From SAR86 cluster bacterium (GTDB taxonomy: Bacteria > Pseudomonadota > Gammaproteobacteria > Magnimaribacterales > D2472): a stretch of DNA of 26,550 bases. The stretch lies in the NCBI GenBank assembly GCA_016779505.1, contig JADHNM010000005.1, forward strand, positions 1 to 26,550. Reading direction: 5' to 3'. Each line of letters begins with the position of its first letter. The first letter of the stretch is position 1. Positions 1 to 6,930 of the stretch are shown here, piece by piece. The translations under genes and the position numbers were made by a program. Below the pieces are notes generated by a model. That model ran no database searches. It was not told where the DNA came from and worked only from the letters and a program-made list of their open reading frames with translations.

Positions 1-1
1 G

Positions 2-751
2 TTGGCTTCAACATTTAATGAATCAGGCATTATTTTTTTTACATCAATTTCAATTATTTTCTTAATGCTCGCACTCGCAACAGGCCTTATCTTGCTCAAT
101 AGATTTGTAACTTCAGAGGATATAGATAAGGCAGCAGGTGGAACCAGTTTTGATGCTCTAAAAAATCTTATTTCCTCTTCTCAAATAAGATCTATAGGGC
201 TGTATATGTATTTATGGACCGCAATGATGACGGTCCACTGGGTTACATCAATTGATATTGTGAATGCATGGTCTTCAGACGGGGGCGATAGAATAATATT
301 CTTTAGTAAGATTGAGCAAACAGTCACAATCCTTACTCTGTTCACCCAATTTTTCTTAACTTCTGCAATTATTAGATTTGCTGGCCCCAAAAATATTTTA
401 ATGTTCTATGGGTTCATATTTATGGGAGCATTTATTGGTTATTATCTTAACCCTTCAATAGGCTATGTATTCGCTATTACTATTATTTTAAGATTATTTG
501 AATATGGAATTAATAAACCAACTAGAGAGGTCGTTTTTAGTTATTTAAAAAGAACAGATAGATATAAATCAACAGTTATGGTTGATACATTCTTGGTCAG
601 AATGGGAGATTTTACAGGCAGTGGATTTATTCTTTTATCAAAATCATTTGGATTGTTATTTTCACAAGTGCCATTGTTAGCAATTCCATTTGCCGGATGT
701 TTAGCCATCCTTGGCTTCAAGATTCCACCCAAGGAAACTATAAGCTCTTAG
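2..751 (+). CDS. Partial MFS-type transporter of the ATP/ADP translocase (NTT-like) family, C-terminal part
   Basis: The reading frame is open from the first bases of the window, so this is the last ~249 residues of a longer integral membrane protein; the in-frame TTG at its left edge is probably an internal Leu codon rather than a start. About six or seven hydrophobic segments are visible, roughly at residues 10-33, 66-82, 106-124, 132-150, 153-170, 205-220 and 223-239. The stretch NKPTREVVF (171-179) followed by VDTFLVRMGDFTGS (194-207) resembles the conserved loop and helix of bacterial NTP/NDP exchange transporters and their MFS relatives, whose consensus is a 'NPTRE..' loop followed by 'D....R.GD'. 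Family membership is reasonably supported. The substrate cannot be read from this fragment, and many free-living bacteria carry uncharacterised members. Its stop codon overlaps the end of the convergent bepA by 4 bases. Confidence 0.7.
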   Translation: MASTFNESGIIFFTSISIIFLMLALATGLILLNRFVTSEDIDKAAGGTSFDALKNLISSSQIRSIGLYMYLWTAMMTVHWVTSIDIVNAWSSDGGDRIIFFSKIEQTVTILTLFTQFFLTSAIIRFAGPKNILMFYGFIFMGAFIGYYLNPSIGYVFAITIILRLFEYGINKPTREVVFSYLKRTDRYKSTVMVDTFLVRMGDFTGSGFILLSKSFGLLFSQVPLLAIPFAGCLAILGFKIPPKETISS

Positions 752-2178
752 AAACCCCTTCTTTTACTTAATCTTTCTCTAGCAAATTCTATCTTGGTCA
801 TAATAGTTTCTGAAGTTTGAAAGGAATTACCTGAAAGACTTAATGCAAATTGAAATTGATTTAGCGCATTATCGAAATCTCCAATTAATGTGTAATACTC
901 CCCACGACTGAGGTGATACCCAACAATATTTTTTCCGGCTCTTTGAACTTCTGATAATTGTATCCATAAACCTGGATCACGATTTTTGCCAATCAAAAGA
1001 TCTCTTAATATTTCTTCAGCTTTAATAAATTCTTTTTTTGAGCTTAAGATTTTTGATTTAATAATTGATGCAGGATAGTTTCCTGGAGCAATATTAAGCA
1101 CTTGGTCAATATTTTCTTGTGCTTCATTAAATCTTTGACCGGATAATAAAATTTCTGATTTTGTAATATTGAGAATCAAATTCTTTGGAAATTTTTTTAA
1201 AACTTCATTCAATTCATCCAATGCTCGATCAGTTTGCCCATTAGCTTGAAGTGCACTTATATATGCATACTTATTTTCATTAGTAGGAATATCTTCATAC
1301 ATTTTTTCAAAGTACCTAACTGCAGTCTGAGGGGACGATGTGTTATATCTTGCCTTCAATCTTCCCTTAATAAATTCAAAGTTAATGGTATTTTTTTTAC
1401 CTCCAGTAAATTCTATTTGATCAGCAGCATTAAAAGCATCGCTTATTCTGGAGGATGTAACTGGGTGAGTTAACAAAAATTCTGGAGGATTATCTCCTGC
1501 TAATTTTCTCACTTTAGCCATATTTTCAAACATCTGACCCATTCCTGCTGGATCATATCCAGCAGCTATAAGATTGTTAAAGCCATATCTATCAGCCTCT
1601 CTTTCAAAAATTCTATTAAACCTTAGTTGTTGTTGTTGCAATGCAGCAGGTCCAGAAATAAAAGCGGTTGGATTATTTGAGATAATAGCCAATGCTATCG
1701 CTGATACCATCACCAAAGAAGAGGCAAGATTGGTATCTCTGCCTCTCAATACATTTCGAGCGAAATGCCGTTGACTTAAATGAGCTAGTTCATGTCCTAG
1801 AACAGATGCTAGCTGGGCTTCATTTCCTGCATTCAAAAATAAACCACCATTAACTCCTATCACCCCTCCAGGAGCAGCGAATGCATTAAGAGACTTTTCG
1901 TCGATAAGAATAATAGTAAATTTTCTATCTTTTACTTGAGAAGTTTCAGACAGTTTGTATATAAGTAGCTCTGTGTATTCTTGGATGATAGGATCATCTA
2001 TCAAAGGAGCTTGGGCATATACCTGTTCTACGAAACTTTGTCCTAATATTCTTTCTTGTTCCAAAGAAATTACTCCAGAAACTCGATCGCCTAAGTTTGG
2101 TAAATTTAGATCTTTTTCTTGCGCAAAGATAAACTGAAAGAAAAATAAAATAAGGTAAAGAGGTCTTCGAATGAACAT
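748..2178 (-). CDS. bepA: BepA-like M48 metalloprotease/chaperone with TPR domain
   Basis: Periplasmic zinc metalloprotease that in E. coli degrades or assists misassembled outer-membrane proteins such as LptD. The 476-residue product starts with a basic-hydrophobic signal peptide (1-19, probable cleavage after IFA). The M48 catalytic motif HELAH lies at 129-133 and the third zinc ligand is E194 in EREADRYG. THP around H238 matches the conserved histidine described as a regulatory 'His switch' in E. coli BepA. Residues from about 270 onward form TPR-like helices, including the pattern 'ALDELNEVLKKFPKN'. Length is close to E. coli BepA (487). It runs divergently from perM, with an 88-base gap, and its stop codon overlaps the convergent transporter gene. 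All catalytic residues are present. Confidence 0.93.
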   Translation of the reverse strand: MFIRRPLYLILFFFQFIFAQEKDLNLPNLGDRVSGVISLEQERILGQSFVEQVYAQAPLIDDPIIQEYTELLIYKLSETSQVKDRKFTIILIDEKSLNAFAAPGGVIGVNGGLFLNAGNEAQLASVLGHELAHLSQRHFARNVLRGRDTNLASSLVMVSAIALAIISNNPTAFISGPAALQQQQLRFNRIFEREADRYGFNNLIAAGYDPAGMGQMFENMAKVRKLAGDNPPEFLLTHPVTSSRISDAFNAADQIEFTGGKKNTINFEFIKGRLKARYNTSSPQTAVRYFEKMYEDIPTNENKYAYISALQANGQTDRALDELNEVLKKFPKNLILNITKSEILLSGQRFNEAQENIDQVLNIAPGNYPASIIKSKILSSKKEFIKAEEILRDLLIGKNRDPGLWIQLSEVQRAGKNIVGYHLSRGEYYTLIGDFDNALNQFQFALSLSGNSFQTSETIMTKIEFARERLSKRRGF

Positions 2179-2266
2179 ATGATTAATTTTTCAATTGCTA
2201 TGAAGCTTACACTATTGATTAATTTCAATTAACATATCATTTATAAGACAAAATTAAATATAAAAA

Positions 2267-3322
2267 GTGCTTGAAGAGATAAATAATTTATTTAGAAAAA
2301 TTTTTTCTAATGAGGAGACCCTTGTCTTTGCAATACTGCTGATCGTTGCTTTTTTGATTCTATTTTTTCTTGGAAATATTTTAACCCCATTTTTAATTAG
2401 TGTAATTTTTGCATATTTATTAGTAGGTATGCAAAAGCGACTTGAAGATTATGGTTTAAATAGCTCAATTGCTTTAATACTTACCTATAGTTTTTTCTTG
2501 CTTCTGGGAATTGCATTAATGGTTTGGTTAGGGCCGTTGGTTTACCAACAACTTGAGTCATTAGTTCTAGAAATTCCTAAATGGGTAAATGCATTGATGA
2601 TATTTGTACAGAATGTACCAGAGAAATATCCAGACTTAGTCTCATCAGATCAAATAACAGCATTTTTACAAAGCCTATCTGGTCAGATAACGGAAATTTC
2701 CCAGAATTTTTTAAAAGCTTCGATTGCAGGCATTCAAAATACAGTAACTATTGCTATTAATTTGATTCTATTACCAATCCTGGTTTTCTTTTTTTTATTT
2801 GATAGAGAGTCAATTATTTCTAGTTTTTTAAACATCTTGCCTAAGGAGAGGGCAATGCTTAAAAAAGTTTGGGTTGAAATGGATGGTCAGCTAAGCAATT
2901 ATGCAAGAGGAAAAGCAATAGAAATAGGTATTGTGGGATTAGCTGCAGCTATCACCTTCATGTATTTTGGTTTGGAGTATGTAGCCTTGTTATCAGTCCT
3001 TGTAGGATTTTCAGTCTTGATACCCTATTTAGGTGCTTTTTTAGTAACTTTGCCAGTTGCTGCTGTGGGCTTACTTCAGTTTGGCCTTAGTTTCGATTTC
3101 TGGCTTCTAATGGGAGCTTATTTAGTTCTACAAATCCTTGATGGAAATTTACTAGTCCCTATACTTTTTTCTGATGCAGTTAAACTTCATCCCGTTATAA
3201 TTATGCTTGCAGTTTTTGTATTTGGAGGGATATTTGGTTTTTGGGGTGTATTTTTTGCTATACCCATAGCTACTTTGATTAAGGCCATATGGAATTCATG
3301 GCCAAAAAATTTAGCTAATTAA
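2267..3322 (+). CDS. perM: PerM/YfgO-type AI-2E family transporter
   Basis: Integral inner-membrane protein of 351 residues, of the AI-2E/PerM family (E. coli PerM is 353). Paired hydrophobic segments occur at about 18-52, a further one at 67-89, one at 157-178, and a cluster at 215-268 and 275-340. The C-terminal signature is present: IPYLGAFLVTLP (252-263), then DGNLLVPILFSDAVKLHPV (292-310) and a glycine-rich helix ending in FAIPIATLIK. Family members have been linked to autoinducer-2 export, sodium/proton exchange or membrane stress, so the transported species is not known from sequence. The start is a GTG with no clear Shine-Dalgarno; no better upstream start is visible. It lies divergently next to bepA, as in related genomes, and its stop is one base from the end of the convergent bcp gene. 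Confidence 0.88.
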   Translation: MLEEINNLFRKIFSNEETLVFAILLIVAFLILFFLGNILTPFLISVIFAYLLVGMQKRLEDYGLNSSIALILTYSFFLLLGIALMVWLGPLVYQQLESLVLEIPKWVNALMIFVQNVPEKYPDLVSSDQITAFLQSLSGQITEISQNFLKASIAGIQNTVTIAINLILLPILVFFFLFDRESIISSFLNILPKERAMLKKVWVEMDGQLSNYARGKAIEIGIVGLAAAITFMYFGLEYVALLSVLVGFSVLIPYLGAFLVTLPVAAVGLLQFGLSFDFWLLMGAYLVLQILDGNLLVPILFSDAVKLHPVIIMLAVFVFGGIFGFWGVFFAIPIATLIKAIWNSWPKNLAN

Positions 3323-3323
3323 A

Positions 3324-3797
3324 CTATCCAGCCAATTCCTTTGTAGCATCAAGAACTTCTTGCACATGTCCTTTTACTTTGACAGACCTCCACTCTTTCA
3401 TTATTTTGCCTTCAGCATTAATAAGAAATGTGCTTCGATCAACCCCCATATACTCTCTGCCATACATTGATTTTAGTTTCATAACATCAAAAGCTTTGCA
3501 TACCTTTTCATCAGGATCAGATAAAAGTTCAAATGGAAAATTTTGTTTTGACTTAAAGTTTTCATGAGACTTGATTGATTCCCTGGAGACACCCAAAATC
3601 TCAGTATTTAAATTTTTAAATTTTTTATAGCTATCTCTAAATTCTTGGCCTTCAGTAGTGCATCCAGGAGTCGAGTCTTTTGGATAAAAATATATTACTA
3701 AATTTTTATTCTTATAAGTTTCATTTGAAACAACCTGATTATTTGTTGCATCAGCTTTAAACTTTGGACAGTTCTTTCCTTCTAAATTTTTAGCCAT
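3324..3797 (-). CDS. bcp: Thioredoxin-dependent peroxiredoxin, PrxQ/Bcp type, lacking the usual resolving cysteine
   Basis: Cytoplasmic thiol peroxidase that reduces hydrogen and organic peroxides. I chose the internal ATG at 3797 (157 residues, E. coli Bcp is 156). It has a GAGGAA ribosome-binding site 3-5 bases upstream, and the following residues align with the family N-terminus. An upstream ATG at 3827 would add ten residues and has no such site. The peroxidatic motif is DSTPGCTTE with C46; the catalytic Thr (T43) and Arg (R121 in VDRSTFLI) are present. In E. coli Bcp the resolving cysteine is five residues after the peroxidatic one, but here that position is Q51. Other cysteines are C10 and C100 (in EKVCKAF). 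It therefore works either as a 1-Cys enzyme or with C100 as partner. It is divergent from dapA with 48 bases between start codons. Confidence 0.9.
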   Translation of the reverse strand: MAKNLEGKNCPKFKADATNNQVVSNETYKNKNLVIYFYPKDSTPGCTTEGQEFRDSYKKFKNLNTEILGVSRESIKSHENFKSKQNFPFELLSDPDEKVCKAFDVMKLKSMYGREYMGVDRSTFLINAEGKIMKEWRSVKVKGHVQEVLDATKELAG

Positions 3798-3800
3798 TAT

Positions 3801-3806
3801 TTCCTC
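3801..3806 (-). promoter_or_regulatory. Shine-Dalgarno deciding the bcp start
   Basis: Reading the minus strand, GAGGAA sits immediately upstream of the ATG at 3797-3795, separated by AATA-type spacing. No comparable site precedes the in-frame ATG at 3827. This supports the shorter 157-residue Bcp. Confidence 0.6.
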
Positions 3807-3845
3807 AAAAAAAGTGTATAGTTTCATTTTTTACTGAAAACATTC

Positions 3846-4745
3846 ATGATGCAACCCCTACAAGGTAGTTTCGTAGCTCTAGTTACACCAATGTCTCCAG
3901 GTGGAGGTATAGATTTTCATGCTCTTGAAGCTTTAATAGAGTGGCATGTAGAATCTGGAACCAACGGAATTGTCTCTGTTGGAACAACGGGGGAATCTGC
4001 AACTGTTAGTGTTGCAGAGCATATTGAGATTATTGAAAAAACTATCTATCTTGTTGATGGAAGAGTGCCTGTAATTGCTGGTACGGGGGGCAACTCAACA
4101 CAAGAGGCTATTGAGCTCACACAAACAGCCTCAAAACTTGGAGCAGACTATGCTCTTATTGTTACTCCCTACTACAATAAACCAAATCAAGAGGGCTTAT
4201 TTAAGCATTTTATTAAAATTGCAGACTCAGTAGATATTCCTCAAATACTCTACAATGTTCCCTCACGAACAGCTTGTGATCTCAGACCAGAAACGGTAAG
4301 CAGGCTTGCTAACCATCAAAATATTGTTGGTATCAAAGAGGCTTTAGACAGTCCCGAAAGGTTGGCTGAGCTTGTAAGAATATCTCAAGCTATTCTTGAT
4401 CAAAAAAACTTTTCAATTCTTTCTGGCGATGACCCTTCGTTTAATTCTTTTATGGCACATGGTGGTGATGGGGTGATTTCTGTAGCTGCCAACATTATTC
4501 CAAAGCATATTTCTCAGATTTGCTCTCTTAACCTATCTAAGCAATATGATGATGCAAAGGAGTTAGATGCTATATTTAAAAAACTATATGAACTTTTGTT
4601 TATTGAATCAAACCCAATGCCTGTAAAGTGGATGCTGTATAAAATGGGAAGAATACAATCTGGAATTAGACTGCCTTTGGTTCCTTTTAATGAAGTTTTT
4701 CATGAGAAAACTATAAATGAGATGATAAAATTAAAGTTAATATGA
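3846..4745 (+). CDS. dapA: 4-hydroxy-tetrahydrodipicolinate synthase
   Basis: Condenses pyruvate with aspartate semialdehyde, the first committed step of the diaminopimelate/lysine pathway feeding peptidoglycan; it is a cytoplasmic TIM-barrel enzyme. The 299-residue protein contains the GTTGES motif (46-51), the proton-relay tyrosine Y136 in LYNVPSRT (135-142), R141, and the Schiff-base lysine K164 in GIKEA. Length matches E. coli DapA (292). Two consecutive ATG codons at 3846 and 3849 are equally plausible starts. Its stop overlaps the bamC start (ATGA), an arrangement implying translational coupling. The dapA-bamC pairing is conserved in gammaproteobacteria. A TATAGT hexamer at 3817-3822 could be its -10 element but has no good -35. 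Confidence 0.96.
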   Translation: MMQPLQGSFVALVTPMSPGGGIDFHALEALIEWHVESGTNGIVSVGTTGESATVSVAEHIEIIEKTIYLVDGRVPVIAGTGGNSTQEAIELTQTASKLGADYALIVTPYYNKPNQEGLFKHFIKIADSVDIPQILYNVPSRTACDLRPETVSRLANHQNIVGIKEALDSPERLAELVRISQAILDQKNFSILSGDDPSFNSFMAHGGDGVISVAANIIPKHISQICSLNLSKQYDDAKELDAIFKKLYELLFIESNPMPVKWMLYKMGRIQSGIRLPLVPFNEVFHEKTINEMIKLKLI

Positions 4746-5740
4746 AACATCTAAAAAACTCTTCTTTGCTATTGATGCTAATGGTAATTTCTTCTTGTTC
4801 ATACATCTCTGGACCTGATGGGATGTTTCCTGAAACAAAAGATAAATTTTTTGATGAAAAGCTTTCTCCTGATTTGAAATTGCCATCAACAGATGTAGCA
4901 ATCAATAAAGATGATCATTATCCCCCTATTAGCGATGGTATTCCTGCTGCTGAAGTTCAAGATATTCCTGCACCAAGGCAAATATTTTCTTCGGGAGAGT
5001 CTAATGAGGTCCAACTGAGAAGACTCGGTGAGTTGATGTGGGTTTATGTGGAAACCTTGCCCTCAACTTCATGGCCAATTACTAAAAATTATTTTGAAGC
5101 TTCTTCAATGTCAATACTTGATGCAGATCCTGATGCTGGCATTATGCATATTCAATACTCTGATGCTCTCAACCTTAAAATTACCATTGAGCATGGTATC
5201 AAGGAGGCTTCAACAGAGATTTTCTTATCTTCATATAATTCAGATGAAGGAGTGTCAGCTAAACAGGATCCTGAGTTTATTCAAAAGGAATTAGAAAAAA
5301 TAGTTCAATTCTTTGCTAGCTCTGCTTCTTCCTTTTCCGGAACATCACTTGCAGCTCAGAACTTAAACGATAGAAAGAAAGCAAAAATCTTCAATGTTAA
5401 TGATCAAACTATTATTGAGCTGAATCTTGGATTTGATAGGGCGTGGTCAGCTGTCAGTAGAGCTCTAGAGGCAGGCAATATTACTTCTAATGATATAGAC
5501 AGAGATAATGGAATTTTCTTAGTCAGTTATTCAGTTGAATCTGACAGTAGAAGCTGGTTTTCTTTTCTAAACTTTAATGATGAGGAAATTAATGATTCAC
5601 TCTTGCTTGGAGAATCAGCTGAATTTAGAATAGTGCTTGAATCGAAAGATGACAAAACTAATATTATTGTTGAGTCACTTGAAGGAACCAAAGAAGAAGC
5701 CGACTCTCTTTTATCTAAAATTAATGAACTATTAAGTTAA
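4742..5740 (+). CDS. bamC: Outer-membrane assembly lipoprotein BamC (NlpB)
   Basis: Accessory lipoprotein of the BAM complex that inserts beta-barrel proteins into the outer membrane. The N-terminus is a lipoprotein signal: hydrophobic LLLMLMV followed by the lipobox ISSC with C19 as the lipidated residue, and Ser/Tyr after it rather than an inner-membrane retention Asp. An extended low-complexity stretch of about 60 residues follows, including a PPISDGIP segment like the BamC 'lasso' that binds BamD. Two helix-grip type domains then follow, at roughly 85-200 and 215-332; the second contains FDRAWSAVSRALEAGNI. At 332 residues it is close to E. coli BamC (344). It starts inside the dapA stop (4-base overlap) and ends six bases before purC. 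Confidence 0.88.
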   Translation: MKHLKNSSLLLMLMVISSCSYISGPDGMFPETKDKFFDEKLSPDLKLPSTDVAINKDDHYPPISDGIPAAEVQDIPAPRQIFSSGESNEVQLRRLGELMWVYVETLPSTSWPITKNYFEASSMSILDADPDAGIMHIQYSDALNLKITIEHGIKEASTEIFLSSYNSDEGVSAKQDPEFIQKELEKIVQFFASSASSFSGTSLAAQNLNDRKKAKIFNVNDQTIIELNLGFDRAWSAVSRALEAGNITSNDIDRDNGIFLVSYSVESDSRSWFSFLNFNDEEINDSLLLGESAEFRIVLESKDDKTNIIVESLEGTKEEADSLLSKINELLS

Positions 5741-5746
5741 ACAATT

Positions 5747-6466
5747 ATGGAAAAAATATCGCAAATCACAACCGGTAAAGCTAAATCTTTATACACCACA
5801 AAAGAACCTGATCAATTAATCATGGAGTTCAGAGATGATACTTCTGCTTTTGATGGAAAAAAAATAGAGGCTCTGGACAATAAAGGTAAGGTTAATAATC
5901 AATTTAATGCTTTTGTGATGGAGTTTTTAGCATCAAAAGGCATCGAGACTCATTTTATTAAGCTACTTTCAAACCACGAATCTCTAGTTTATAAATTAGA
6001 AATGTTTCCAATTGAATGTGTTGTGAGAAATAGAGCCACTGGCTCACTTTGCAAACGATTGGGAATCGAAGACGGGTTGATATTAGACCCTCCATTGTTT
6101 GAGTTCTTTTTAAAAAACGATGATTTGGGAGATCCGCTGATTAACGATCATCATATTGAGTCTTTTGGTTGGGCAACGCAGGAAGAAGCAGATTCTATGA
6201 GAGATTTGACTCTAAAAATCAATGACATTCTGGTTGAATTTTTCATGGAAGCTAATCTGATATTAGTAGATTACAAATTAGAGTTCGGAAAATTTCAAGG
6301 CAAGATGCTGCTTGCTGATGAATTTACTCCGGATGGTTGTCGTTTGTGGGATAAAGATACATTAACCAAAATGGATAAAGACAGATTTCGCCAAGATCTA
6401 GGAAATGTTATTGAGACCTATGGAGAGGTAGGTGAGCGTCTTGGAATGCAAATAAAACTTGACTAA
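5747..6466 (+). CDS. purC: Phosphoribosylaminoimidazole-succinocarboxamide (SAICAR) synthase
   Basis: Ligates aspartate to CAIR with ATP in de novo purine biosynthesis. The 239-residue product matches the bacterial type (E. coli 237) over its whole length. Conserved stretches include GKAKSLYTT near the N-terminus, FRDDTSAFDG, VECVVRNRATGSL, ILVDYKLEFG and DEFTPDGCRLWD, with a C-terminal DKDRFRQ segment. It follows bamC by six bases, extending the dapA-bamC-purC group. The last codons and stop (TAA at 6464-6466) lie inside the predicted iscR operator and -35 element, so the control region of the next operon is embedded in this gene's 3' end. Confidence 0.97.
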   Translation: MEKISQITTGKAKSLYTTKEPDQLIMEFRDDTSAFDGKKIEALDNKGKVNNQFNAFVMEFLASKGIETHFIKLLSNHESLVYKLEMFPIECVVRNRATGSLCKRLGIEDGLILDPPLFEFFLKNDDLGDPLINDHHIESFGWATQEEADSMRDLTLKINDILVEFFMEANLILVDYKLEFGKFQGKMLLADEFTPDGCRLWDKDTLTKMDKDRFRQDLGNVIETYGEVGERLGMQIKLD

Positions 6467-6479
6467 ATTAGTCAGGTAT
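6455..6479 (+). promoter_or_regulatory. IscR type 1 operator upstream of iscR
   Basis: A 25-base element matches the published E. coli type 1 IscR consensus (ATASYYGACTRWWWYAGTCRRSTAT) at 24 of 25 positions by my alignment. The core is GACT-AAATT-AGTC with inner flanks CTT and AGG and outer arms AAA/TAT; the only mismatch is A for T at position 2. It overlaps the purC stop codon and the -35 hexamer of the predicted iscR promoter, the right place for repression by [2Fe-2S]-IscR. This predicts negative autoregulation of the whole isc operon by cluster status. Confidence 0.85.
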
Positions 6480-6486
6480 TGATAAT
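6459..6486 (+). promoter_or_regulatory. Sigma-70 promoter for the isc operon, with predicted start at the iscR ATG
   Basis: The -35 hexamer is TTGACT (6459-6464) and the -10 is GATAAT (6481-6486), separated by 16 bases; each matches the consensus at five of six positions. The IscR operator covers the -35 and most of the spacer. A start six to seven bases after the -10 would be at 6492-6493, which is the A of the iscR start codon, implying a leaderless or nearly leaderless transcript. Confidence 0.7.
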
Positions 6487-6491
6487 ACCTG
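6473..6491. repeat. Inverted repeat spanning the iscR -10 region
   Basis: CAGGTAT (6473-6479) and ATACCTG (6485-6491) are perfect inverted copies around the five-base spacer TGATA. The left arm is shared with the end of the IscR operator; the right arm ends one base before the iscR ATG. It has no following T-run, so it is not a terminator. It may extend the operator or fold in read-through RNA from purC. Confidence 0.5.
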
Positions 6492-6492
6492 C

Positions 6493-6930
6493 ATGAATTT
6501 CACAACTAAAAGTCGCTATGCTGTTAATGCTTTAGCTGATTTAGAGTATCTTTCTAATTATGAGAGTCCAGTTGCCTTAAAGGATATTGCTGATAGACAA
6601 GGCATAGATTTAACTTATTTAGAGCAATTATTTAGAAAACTAAGAATCGCAGGCATTGTAAAAAGTGTTCGGGGTAGAAATGGAGGGTATGTATATGCCA
6701 CCACCCCACAGGACATCAGCATTAAAAATATCATGGATGCTGTTGAAGAGAACTTGGATGCAACAAAATGTGCAGGCACATCTTCCTGTCATTCAGGCCA
6801 ACAATGTAATTCACATAAACTTTGGGATGATTTAAATAATGTAGTTGATGAATTTTTAAGCGATATTTCTATTACCGATCTTGTAGATAAGCCTAAAGAT
6901 CCCCATATATACCTTAAGGAAATAAAATAA
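6493..6930 (+). CDS. iscR: Iron-sulfur cluster regulator IscR (Rrf2 family)
   Basis: Transcription factor that binds a [2Fe-2S] cluster and represses the isc operon when clusters are plentiful. The 145-residue protein has the Rrf2 winged-helix N-terminus (TTKSRYAVNAL; recognition region LTYLEQLFRKLR at 40-51; wing VRGRNGGY). The cluster ligands are all visible: C93, C99 and C105 plus H108, in the DATKC-x5-C-x5-C-x2-H arrangement seen in E. coli (C92/C98/C104/H107). The tail is shorter than in E. coli (162 residues). The start has no Shine-Dalgarno and coincides with the predicted transcription start. Its TAA stop shares one base with the iscS ATG. Confidence 0.96.
   Translation: MNFTTKSRYAVNALADLEYLSNYESPVALKDIADRQGIDLTYLEQLFRKLRIAGIVKSVRGRNGGYVYATTPQDISIKNIMDAVEENLDATKCAGTSSCHSGQQCNSHKLWDDLNNVVDEFLSDISITDLVDKPKDPHIYLKEIK

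Noticed and set aside
2179..2266. Divergent bepA/perM gap as a promoter pair
   Set aside because: It is very AT-rich, with TTGATT and TATAA-like words, but none at acceptable -35/-10 spacing on either strand, so I do not assign promoters. Promoters are expected here on layout alone.
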